DNA of 14,423 bases from Candidatus Latescibacterota bacterium (lineage in GTDB: Bacteria; Latescibacterota; UBA2968; UBA8231): assembly GCA_003529325.1 (NCBI GenBank), contig DPVW01000502.1, forward strand, positions 1 to 14,423, given 5' to 3'. Positions 8,869-14,423 of the stretch are shown here, piece by piece. Position 1 is the first letter of the stretch, and each line of letters opens with the position of its first letter. A program made the translations under genes and the position numbers. Under the pieces are notes generated by a model. It ran no database searches. It was not told the DNA's origin and worked only from the letters and a program-made list of their open reading frames with translations.

Positions 8869-9687
8869 ATGATCAAGCTGGGGGCCAACACCGTGCTGTT
8901 TGCCGGGTATGACCTGGAGACAGCGCTGAAGCACATCTCTTGGGCCGGATACGACGGCGCCGAACTGTCGGCGATTCAGGGCATGTGTGAGCATCTCGAT
9001 CTCGACAACTGGCAAGCACAGGCCGCCCATATAAAGAGTCTGGCGCAGGACTACGATCTCGAACTGACGGCGATGGAGGAGGCGCGTCTCGACGAGGAGC
9101 GACTGCTCAAGGCCTACGAGGCGGCGGCAGCGATCGGCATTCCGGTGGTGAATGTGGGGTCTGGTGGTAAAGCCGGCAGCGACGAAGATCTGGCAGCACA
9201 GATCGATCTGCTCGGCAAGATGGCGGAGAAGGCAAATGAATTCGGCGTGCGACTCTGTGTGAAGGCGCATGTGGGCCAATCGATCCACGACACGCCGACA
9301 ACGCTGAAGGCGATGGCACAGATCGATTCTCCAGGTTTTGGCATCGACATGGATCCGAGTCACATATACCGGGCCGATGGTGGCGAGGATGTGGTGCAGG
9401 CCCTTGGCGCCGTCGTGTCCCGCATGGGCCACGTGCACATCCGTGATTGCCCCGCGGCCTCGAAAGGAACCGAAGGTCCCCCCGGCCCGCCCGAGGAACA
9501 GGCTTGCGGTCGCGGTGGCATCGACCTGGCAGGATATCTGCGCGTGTTACATGAGGCCGACATCGATATGGTCGTCAACCTCGAGGTTATCGGCGCGAAG
9601 GAGTATGAGCTATCACGTGTGGCGACGATCGCCGCTGAGAGTCGTGGGTATCTCAACGCTTGCCTCAAGGCCTGTGGCGCCCGCTGA
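8869..9687 (+). CDS. Sugar phosphate isomerase/epimerase, xylose isomerase-like TIM barrel (PF01261 / AP endonuclease 2 superfamily)
   Basis: The protein has 272 residues, normal for a single-domain member. It opens with MIKLGANTVLFAGYDLETAL, the first barrel strand and helix, followed by WAGYDGAEL, where an enzyme-type acidic residue sits at the end of strand two. Probable metal-binding residues of the barrel follow: D160/D162 and H165 in GIDMDPSH, H188/H190 in GHVHIRD, and E239 in VVNLEVIGA. A Pro/Gly-rich loop (EGPPGPPEE) lies at about residues 203-211. The family includes IolE/IolI-type inosose enzymes and 3-epimerases that interconvert keto-sugars. The substrate cannot be read from the sequence, and no inositol genes are nearby. 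A sigma70-like promoter and a good Shine-Dalgarno site precede it. It probably leads a transcript with thpR and the gene after it. Superfamily is firm; the specific reaction is open. Confidence 0.85.
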   Translation: MIKLGANTVLFAGYDLETALKHISWAGYDGAELSAIQGMCEHLDLDNWQAQAAHIKSLAQDYDLELTAMEEARLDEERLLKAYEAAAAIGIPVVNVGSGGKAGSDEDLAAQIDLLGKMAEKANEFGVRLCVKAHVGQSIHDTPTTLKAMAQIDSPGFGIDMDPSHIYRADGGEDVVQALGAVVSRMGHVHIRDCPAASKGTEGPPGPPEEQACGRGGIDLAGYLRVLHEADIDMVVNLEVIGAKEYELSRVATIAAESRGYLNACLKACGAR

Positions 9688-10264
9688 ACGAGAAAGCACC
9701 ACGATCCGACTGTTCATCGCGGTGGATGTGCCGCAGGATGTGTGCACCGCGCTGGCGGATATCGCGCGGCGCTTGAACGCCCATTGGCCAGCTGGCGCGG
9801 TGCGCTGGACGCCGGCAGGCAAACAACATCTGACACTTCGATTTCTCGGGGCAACGGCGCCGACGCGAGTTCCTACGGTGACAGCAGCGCTTGATGAACT
9901 CGTCGCGGCGGAGTCGCCCTTCGTACTGCGCCTCGAGGGTACGGGCACTTTCCCGCAGACGGGTTCGGCACGGGTACTCTGGGTGGGCCTGTGCGACGAC
10001 GACGGGTATCGAAGGTTGCTGGCGTTGCAACGGCGCCTCGAGGAGCGCGTGCAGAAATTGGGTTGGCAGGCGGAGAGCCGGTCCTATCACCCACATCTGA
10101 CCCTGGGGCGTCTACGTCGTCAAACACCAGCCCCCGTTGGCGACTGGAAACAGCACATGCCAGAACCCACGGTTGTCCCCGTCGACGAGCTCGTCCTCAT
10201 GCGTAGCGACCTGCAGGATTCAGGACCCCAATACACAAATCTGCACGCTGCAAGACTGGGTTGA
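9674..10264 (+). CDS. thpR: RNA 2',3'-cyclic phosphodiesterase (2'-5' RNA ligase family, LigT/ThpR)
   Basis: The two-histidine phosphoesterase fold is recognisable. IRLFIAVDVPQDV is the family's first strand and helix; the catalytic H-x-T-x motifs are HLTL at residues 52-55 and HLTL at 141-144 in SYHPHLTLGRL; and the C-terminal strand reads ELVLMRSDL. Such enzymes open RNA 2',3'-cyclic phosphates in the cytoplasm, and some ligate 2'-5' RNA ends in vitro. Length from the chosen start is 196 residues, slightly above the usual 180-190. The start is uncertain. Family members normally begin M(R)LFIA, but that position here is ATC (9704-9706). The nearest in-frame ordinary start is GTG at 9674, which adds ten residues, overlaps the isomerase gene by 14 bases and has only a weak AAGG before it. 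A further in-frame ATG lies at about 9605. The function call is strong; the 5' end is not. Confidence 0.85.
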   Translation: MAPAERESTTIRLFIAVDVPQDVCTALADIARRLNAHWPAGAVRWTPAGKQHLTLRFLGATAPTRVPTVTAALDELVAAESPFVLRLEGTGTFPQTGSARVLWVGLCDDDGYRRLLALQRRLEERVQKLGWQAESRSYHPHLTLGRLRRQTPAPVGDWKQHMPEPTVVPVDELVLMRSDLQDSGPQYTNLHAARLG

Positions 10265-10267
10265 GCA

Positions 10268-10972
10268 GTGGGCGTCGTACTGCCGCCACGACCGTTAGCC
10301 GCACCGACAGGCTCCGCCTTCGCGACGGCGACGGCCGGTCTCGATGTCACCGAGCGCCACACAGCAGCCCTGGCACAGATCCTGGCTGGCAATGTGCCGT
10401 CATGGGACGCCAGCTGTCGCCCGTGGTCCTGCATGCAGCAGAGGATTCGGCGACGATCTACGTGCTCTCCGATTATGTCGCCATCGGCGGTGATGGTGAC
10501 TACCTGCGCATGCCGCTCATTGCCGGCGGCGGCCGCTCTCTGCCGTGCCACCGGATGTTTGCTGCCGACAGCGAAGATCGTTGATGCCGTCCACGCGCAG
10601 GCTGGACTGAAACTGGCGCCGCGCCCCATTCCCCCGAGTGCGCAGATGACGTCGAATGGGTATTTCCTCCACCATCAGCGGCTGGTGCAGGCACAACTGG
10701 ATTCCGTCGACGGTGGCGGCGGTCAAGCGCAGGTCGCTGGCGGGGTGCTGCTCGCAGGGCACAAGAAGGACCTTGTGCTGATGCGAAAATTGGCGACACG
10801 CCCTAACCGTGTTGCCATCTACGGCTGGCACCAACTCTCCGGTGAGCCCATTCAACCGGTCAGTACGGTGCATGTCGCCGAGTATGCCGACTACAGCCAC
10901 GGTGTACGGCTCATCTGGGGCCACGGGCTGGTTTATGTCACCGAGCGAAACAGGGCGAAGGCGGCGGTGTAA
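10268..10972 (+). CDS. Conserved-looking hypothetical protein; central ~42 codons read correctly only in another frame
   Basis: I cannot name this family. The gene begins at GTG 10268, three bases after thpR, and the frame is open to the TAA at 10970-10972 (234 residues). The first part (PTGSAFATATAGL, then ILAGNVPSW) and the last part (CLLPTAKIVDAVHAQAGLKL, AGHKKDLVL, NRVAIYGWH, EYADYSHGVRL) look like a folded protein. Between about 10406 and 10531 the frame instead gives Cys/Arg/Ser-rich text typical of off-frame reading. There, the neighbouring frame gives coherent strands: SPVVLHAAEDSATIYVLSDY and YVAIGGDGDYLRMPL. Joining the segments needs one base gained near TGGGAC (10403-10408) and one lost in GGCGGCGGCC (10525-10534), with no net change in length. 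Either the gene has two compensating indels or the sequence has errors. No signal peptide or membrane segment is visible. The 3' end overlaps the convergent FIST gene by 40 bases. Confidence 0.6.
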   Translation: MGVVLPPRPLAAPTGSAFATATAGLDVTERHTAALAQILAGNVPSWDASCRPWSCMQQRIRRRSTCSPIMSPSAVMVTTCACRSLPAAAALCRATGCLLPTAKIVDAVHAQAGLKLAPRPIPPSAQMTSNGYFLHHQRLVQAQLDSVDGGGGQAQVAGGVLLAGHKKDLVLMRKLATRPNRVAIYGWHQLSGEPIQPVSTVHVAEYADYSHGVRLIWGHGLVYVTERNRAKAAV

Positions 10973-12114
10973 CCGTGCAGATAGGTTGTGTCACCCACTG
11001 GGGCAATTTCGCCACCACAGAAGAAACCGCCCTGTGGAATATTGCCGAGTCGTTCGACGAATCGTCCGCTGTCGTGGCCGGCGATGCCGAAGAAGCGCCG
11101 GCCGCGGCCGGTGCAGGTGAATAGCAGCGCCCCGGAGGGATCGACAGCGGGGTGAAGACGCTGATACCGATCGAGCATCTCGTCGAGGTCTTCACCCGCC
11201 GTCTTGGGATCCCGCAGGTGAAACTGGACGGTCTGTCCGTTGCGCAGCAGGTCGCCTACGGAGATCGCACCCTTTTCATGATCGAGTTGCATGACATCAC
11301 GCATCAGGAAATCGCCGCGACCGAGGTCCGATTTCAGACCCGTGGCCGCAACACCGAGATGGAGTGAACGTTGCAGCAGCTCCTGCTCCGCTTCATCCAG
11401 TTGATGGTACAGTTCGACGAGGACCTCCACGGCAGGACGTTCGTCGAGGGCTGTGAGAAAATGCCCACTGCAGTCGGTGACGGTCATGGTACGGCCGATG
11501 GGACGACAACCCTGGGCAACGATCGTGTCGATGTGCAGATTGCCCTGCAGGGCGACACCGACACAACCGCCCTCGTGTACGCCATCATCGAGAAACAGGT
11601 GATTCTCCTGCAGCACCGAGGCGAGTCCGCCCATCGTCGTCGATCCCGGGTAGGCGAAATCGAGTCCCATCAGCAGGGGCCTGGGGTCGAAGATGGCAGG
11701 CCCCCCCGGATCGGCGAGCAGCAGGAAATGTGTTTCCGCTACGGGGTCGACGCCGAGTACGTCGTGCCAGTGCGAGGGGCCGGTGTCGAGGTCGGGCAGG
11801 TCACCGGCGGTCAGCCGAAAGGGAGTCATGGCAACGTTGGGCAGGAGGGCGCCGATAGCGACGACGGCAGCCCGTTCCTCGATTTCACGGCCCCCGCCGA
11901 TGACCCCCGTCGCCGTGCAACCAAGCAGCAGGCCGGGGGACAGACGGCCTGCGACGAGCCCAGGCAGTTGCTGCGCCTGGTCCTGGAAGTGCGGCGTGAC
12001 GAAGACCAGCAGCAGATCGGGGTTGTCCCCCAACTGGCGCGCGAGGTCGCGCTTGATCTCGGTCAGGGCCACCTCTAGATCGGACTCGACACAAATCCCA
12101 GAAGCCCATTTCAT
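10933..12114 (-). CDS. FIST domain protein (FIST_N + FIST_C), stand-alone sensory module
   Basis: The protein has 393 residues and consists almost entirely of the FIST sensory fold. The N-terminal half has VTPHFQDQAQQLPGLV at about residues 39-54 and GCTATGVIGGGREIE at 65-79, the signature turn of FIST_N. The C-terminal half has ALLFTCTGRG, then IPQGGFFCGGEIAPVG and LHGYTAAFALF, the usual end of FIST_C. FIST domains are predicted small-ligand sensors, often fused to kinases, cyclases or chemoreceptors. No output domain is attached and no signalling gene is adjacent. I chose ATG 12114 because MKWASGICVESDLE matches the family's usual N-terminus (M-[KR]-W-A-S). A GTG at 12147 would add 11 residues without family character. 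No clear Shine-Dalgarno site precedes either start. It is divergent from the creatininase-like gene, 45 bases apart. Confidence 0.85.
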   Translation of the reverse strand: MKWASGICVESDLEVALTEIKRDLARQLGDNPDLLLVFVTPHFQDQAQQLPGLVAGRLSPGLLLGCTATGVIGGGREIEERAAVVAIGALLPNVAMTPFRLTAGDLPDLDTGPSHWHDVLGVDPVAETHFLLLADPGGPAIFDPRPLLMGLDFAYPGSTTMGGLASVLQENHLFLDDGVHEGGCVGVALQGNLHIDTIVAQGCRPIGRTMTVTDCSGHFLTALDERPAVEVLVELYHQLDEAEQELLQRSLHLGVAATGLKSDLGRGDFLMRDVMQLDHEKGAISVGDLLRNGQTVQFHLRDPKTAGEDLDEMLDRYQRLHPAVDPSGALLFTCTGRGRRFFGIAGHDSGRFVERLGNIPQGGFFCGGEIAPVGDTTYLHGYTAAFALFRSVT

Positions 12115-12149
12115 AGGCGCACAAACTCGACATCCCCAAGGGGACACAC

Positions 12150-12156
12150 AAGGAGA
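12150..12156 (+). promoter_or_regulatory. Shine-Dalgarno site of the creatininase-family gene
   Basis: AAGGAGA lies three bases before the ATG at 12160 and six before a second in-frame ATG at 12163. Spacing slightly favours the second ATG, so initiation could occur at either, changing only the first residue. The short divergent gap also holds CCCCAAGGGG at 12134-12143, a small inverted repeat of unknown role. Confidence 0.6.
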
Positions 12157-12159
12157 GAG

Positions 12160-12930
12160 ATGATGGCAGGCAGAGCCTGGGTGCTGGCAGAGACAAACTG
12201 GAAGGAAGTAGAGGAAACGGACTACGAAGTCGTCGTTCTACCATGGGGCGCCACGGAGGCCCACAACTATCATCTGCCGTACTGTACAGATGTTGTTCAG
12301 TGTGACCACATCGCGGCAGCGGCGGCGGGACAGGCCTGGCAGCGGGGGGCGAAGGTCATCGTATTGCCCACCGTGCCCTTCGGTGTCAATACGGGACAGG
12401 TGGACATCAAACTCGATATCAACATGAACCCCTCAACGCAGTTGTCCGTGCTGAGAGACATCTGCGACGTGCTCGAGCACCAGGGCATCCCCAAACTCGT
12501 GATACTCAACGGCCATGGAGCCAATGACTTTCGCCAGATGGTGCGGGAGTTGTGGCCCTGTTATGAGATGTTCCTATGCACGCTGGATTGGTATCGTTGT
12601 GTCGAGAGCGGAATCTTCGAAGATCCCGGCGATCATGCGGGGGAGATGGAGACGAGCCTTATGCAGCAGTTGGTGCCCGACCTGGTACTGCCCCTGTCGG
12701 ACGCCGGAGATGGGGCAGAGCGCAAGTTCCGCATCCCCGCTCTGCGCGATGGGGTCGCATGGACGCAACGTGATTGGGTGGCGGCAACGGCGGACACCGG
12801 CGTCGGCGACCCCGCCCCGGCCACGGCAGAAAAGGGGCAGCGTTGTCTCGAGCAGGTGAGCGCTCGTATCGCCGATTTCCTGGTCGATCTCGCCGCGGCG
12901 GATCTGGACGATCTGTACGAGTCCAAATGA
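12160..12930 (+). CDS. Creatininase-family amidohydrolase (PF02633)
   Basis: The protein has 256 residues, typical of the family. The metal-binding signature is present: E33, H35 and D44 in VLPWGATEAHNYHLPYCTD, H119 in ILNGHGAND, and H159/E162/E164 in DHAGEMETSLM. The strand VIVLPTVPFGVN at about residues 66-77 is also typical. Members are cytoplasmic zinc or manganese hydrolases that open cyclic or linear amides; they include creatininase and the FAPy deformylase of archaeal riboflavin synthesis. The substrate cannot be decided here. The motif has Ala-His-Asn where classical creatininases have Gln-His-Gly, placing it among the many uncharacterised relatives. It has a good Shine-Dalgarno site, and the gene for the small RR-motif protein follows after 39 bases. 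Family is firm; the specific reaction is unknown. Confidence 0.88.
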   Translation: MMAGRAWVLAETNWKEVEETDYEVVVLPWGATEAHNYHLPYCTDVVQCDHIAAAAAGQAWQRGAKVIVLPTVPFGVNTGQVDIKLDINMNPSTQLSVLRDICDVLEHQGIPKLVILNGHGANDFRQMVRELWPCYEMFLCTLDWYRCVESGIFEDPGDHAGEMETSLMQQLVPDLVLPLSDAGDGAERKFRIPALRDGVAWTQRDWVAATADTGVGDPAPATAEKGQRCLEQVSARIADFLVDLAAADLDDLYESK

Positions 12931-12969
12931 TCCATTTGAATCATGGCGCAACAATCATAGATTTGGGTT

Positions 12970-13236
12970 ATGGATAACGACGAGACAACGGGTGAGGCCG
13001 CAGCCGATGGCGACATTTCCGGCGACGACTCCCTGACGACAGGTGCCGGAGGGCGTCGACAGTTCATCCGCAAACTGGCCTGGGTGGCGCCGGCGATCGA
13101 GACATTTCTGCTGAGTGACAGTGACTTTGGTCAGGCGCAAGGACAGCAACGCCGACAGGTATCCCTAGACCACCGCCTCCACCGCCTGGCGGTGGTGGCG
13201 GGAACTAGGCGACGGGCACATCGACTTCTCCGGTAG
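12970..13236 (+). CDS. Small RR-motif protein with Pro/Gly tail; apparent frameshift near 13140
   Basis: As read, the frame encodes 88 residues ending at TAG 13234-13236, inside the start of the SDR gene. Residues 1-27 are acidic and flexible. Then comes [20 protein letters not shown], a twin-arginine-like motif (RRxFIRK) before a short hydrophobic stretch, ending at QAQG near residue 58. The rest (Arg/His/Leu-rich) looks off-frame. Shifting frame after CAAGG (13139-13142) gives [20 protein letters not shown] and then Asn and a TAG at 13206-13208, a sensible low-complexity tail of about 80 residues in total. One extra G in that GG run would restore it. Short proteins with an RR-x-F-(L/I)-K motif and a WVAP-like segment recur in environmental bacteria as hypotheticals; I cannot assign a role. 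Tat export is possible, but the hydrophobic core is short. No clear Shine-Dalgarno site is seen; a weak TTGAAT-16-TAGATT lies just upstream. Confidence 0.55.
13173..13201 (+). repeat. GC-only inverted repeat (hairpin) at the end of the small-protein gene
   Basis: CCACCGCC (13179-13186) and GGCGGTGG (13188-13195) are exact inverted copies one base apart. With one T:T mismatch the arms extend to 14 bases (13173-13186 with 13188-13201). In the alternative frame the same bases encode Pro6-Gly5, so the symmetry partly follows from coding. No T-run follows, so a rho-independent terminator is not supported. It sits directly before the SDR gene, where it could attenuate transcription or translation, or disturb sequencing. 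Confidence 0.6.
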
Positions 13237-14005
13237 CACGGTCATCGTCACGGGCGGTGCCAAGGGCATCGGCCGTGGAATCTGCACGGGCTTCGCGCAG
13301 GCCGGCGCCAGTGTGTTGTGCGCCGACGTGGACGAAGCGGCTGGCACCGAACTGGCGGCGACCGCCTTTGATGGCGTCGGTGAGGTCCGTTTTCAGCGGG
13401 CCGACGTCTCCCTGTGGCAGGATTGCCAGGCGCTGGTGGCGACAGCGACCGATCTCTGGGGTGGTGTCGGCGTCATCTGCAACAACGTCGGCATCCAGCC
13501 GACGGCTAGCTACCTGCCCGCCCACGAACTCAGCGAAGATGCGTGGGATCTCATCATCGATGTCAATCTCAAGTCCACCTTTCTGATGACGAAAGCCGGT
13601 GTCCCCGGCATGATCGAGCGCGGCGGCGGGGTCATCATCAATACGGCAAGCGTGCAAGGTCTGCAATCGGCGAAGGGGGTGTCCGCCTACGCCGCCAGCA
13701 AAGGCGGTCTGCTGTCCCTGACGCGACAACTCGCACTCGAGTATGCTGAAAACAACATCCGCGTACTTGCCGTGAACCCCGGTACGATCGACACGCCACT
13801 CGTCGACGAGGCGCTCGAGGCCTTTGGGGGTGACAATCCCGCCGCGCGCGCCGGGATGGCCGCCGTGCATCCACTCGGTCGTATTGGCCGCCCCGACGAA
13901 GTCGCCAATGTCGTCATGTTCCTCGCCAGCGACAGGGCGTCGTTCATGACCGGCGAGAGCATCTGCATCGACGGCGGCATCATGGCGCGAGGGTCGTGGG
14001 GGTAA
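13220..14005 (+). CDS. Short-chain dehydrogenase/reductase (SDR, classical type) lacking an ordinary start codon
   Basis: This is an NAD(P)-dependent oxidoreductase with a Rossmann fold. Counting from the codon at 13220, the features are the TGGAKGIG cofactor loop at 11-18, NNVG at 88-91 (usually NNAG), catalytic S144 in NTASVQG and Y157-x3-K161 in YAASK. The C-terminus has [10 protein letters not shown] and ends with [13 protein letters not shown], as in classical SDRs that act on sugars, alcohols or ketones. ADVDEA after the second strand has an acidic residue that favours NAD. Length is 261 residues, as expected. The family N-terminus, M-x-F-S-G-K-T-V-I-V-T-G, would place Met at 13220, but the codon is ATC. 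The frame is open back to a TAG at 13166-13168 without any ATG, GTG, TTG or CTG. The first in-frame GTG (13313) would remove the cofactor loop. An unseen indel or a non-standard start is likely. Confidence 0.85.
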
Positions 14006-14014
14006 GGACGAGAC

Positions 14015-14423
14015 CTACGGGTCGATTACCGGACCTTCGAAGATCTGTGACATCTCAGGGGTGGTCACCGAGAAGGTGAAGGGCTTGTCCCCGGAGCCGG
14101 CGCCGCCCCAACGACCCTTCCGATCCACGGCGATGAAGTTCAGGCTCATCTCGCGCAGGGGCAAAGGATCCTTCCTGGCCATGCGCAGGATGGCCACGAC
14201 GCAGGCGTCTACCGGGTGCATGTCCCGAGCCATGTTTTCTACAACCAGGAACGAGCCGCACTGGCGCATGACGTTCTCGCCGAGGCCGGTGGCCCCCGCG
14301 GCGCCGACGTCGCCGTCGACATAGAGGCCGGAACCGATGATGGGGGAGTCGCCGACACGGCCGTGCAGGGCGTAGCCCCAGCCGCTCGTCGAGCACCCGC
14401 CGGCGATCACGCCGTCCGCCGTC
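14015..14423 (-). CDS. Glycosylasparaginase / isoaspartyl peptidase-family Ntn hydrolase, 5' part outside window
   Basis: The last 135 codons of an N-terminal-nucleophile hydrolase are visible, ending at TAG 14015-14017. The frame enters from beyond 14423. Landmarks in order are AGGCSTSGWGYALHGRVGDS, whose GRVGDS Arg and Asp bind the substrate carboxylates in characterised enzymes; PIIGSGLYVDGDVGAAG; and ATGLGENVMR, the second substrate-binding loop. These belong to the beta chain made by self-cleavage. The nucleophilic Thr, in an HDT-like motif, should lie roughly 15-20 residues before the visible part and cannot be checked. Family enzymes release aspartate from N-glycan-linked asparagine or cleave isoaspartyl peptides or asparagine. 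Many bacterial relatives have a signal peptide, which is also outside the window. The gene is convergent with the SDR gene, nine bases apart, with no terminator visible between them. Confidence 0.85.
   Translation of the reverse strand, partial: TADGVIAGGCSTSGWGYALHGRVGDSPIIGSGLYVDGDVGAAGATGLGENVMRQCGSFLVVENMARDMHPVDACVVAILRMARKDPLPLREMSLNFIAVDRKGRWGGAGSGDKPFTFSVTTPEMSQIFEGPVIDP

Noticed and set aside
10120..10629. Minus-strand 169-codon frame over thpR and the hypothetical gene
   Set aside because: It is antisense to the HxTx-containing coding region, with no recognisable motif.
12115..12147. GTG start at 12147 for the FIST protein
   Set aside because: It adds 11 residues unlike the family, whereas MKWAS at 12114 matches the usual N-terminus.
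12936..12963. Promoter TTGAAT-16-TAGATT before the small RR-motif gene
   Set aside because: The match is partial with a short spacer, and it would leave almost no leader before the ATG. It was not strong enough to list as a feature.
13173..13201. Rho-independent terminator after the small-protein gene
   Set aside because: The hairpin is strong but no T-run follows, and the symmetry is partly due to Pro and Gly codons.
1..14423. CRISPR array, tRNA or rRNA genes, insertion sequences, phage genes
   Set aside because: Intergenic space is small, and no repeat-spacer pattern, transposase, integrase or RNA-gene signature was seen on either strand.

Overview
The window is GC-rich, densely packed bacterial chromosome with short intergenic gaps and no rRNA, tRNA, CRISPR array, insertion sequence or phage gene that I can recognise. 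The gene families present are a double-length UvrA, a DUF2723 membrane protein, creatininase-like and glycosylasparaginase-like hydrolases, a xylose-isomerase-like protein, and a small RR-motif protein with a Pro/Gly tail. This mix fits an environmental PVC- or FCB-type bacterium (Planctomycetes, Latescibacteria and relatives). That placement is an inference from gene families, not a marker-gene result.

Layout. Positions 1-8700 are a minus-strand block read right to left. It starts with uvrA (2938-8700), a tandem fusion of two complete UvrA copies. A CBM9-like carbohydrate-binding-fold protein (2218-2907) follows after 30 bases, and a DUF2723 / GT117-type polytopic membrane protein (3' end cut off by the window) follows after another 12 bases. 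The spacing suggests one transcript. The 168-base gap at 8701-8868 is a divergent control region. It holds a strong sigma70-like promoter (TTGACG-17-TATACT) facing right.

The rightward genes from 8869 are a xylose-isomerase-like TIM-barrel protein, an RNA 2',3'-cyclic phosphodiesterase (ThpR) overlapping its end, and a conserved-looking hypothetical gene (10268-10972) whose middle third reads correctly only in another frame. This last gene overlaps, tail to tail, a minus-strand FIST sensory-domain gene (10933-12114). A 45-base gap then separates FIST from a divergent creatininase-family gene (12160-12930). Next come a small RR-motif protein with an apparent frameshift before a Pro6-Gly5 tail, an SDR oxidoreductase with no ordinary start codon, and, convergent to it, the 3' part of a glycosylasparaginase-family gene.

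How the genes may work together. The left block joins nucleotide-excision repair with two envelope or sugar-related genes, probably by shared transcription rather than shared function. The right part looks like small-molecule catabolism (sugar isomerase/epimerase, amidohydrolase, SDR, asparaginase-like hydrolase), but no complete pathway is visible.

The points most worth checking are the tandem UvrA, the cluster of apparent one-base indels at about 10.4 and 13.1 kb, two genes whose family N-terminus falls on ATC instead of ATG, and the small RR-motif protein. I found no clear evidence of a new multi-gene system.
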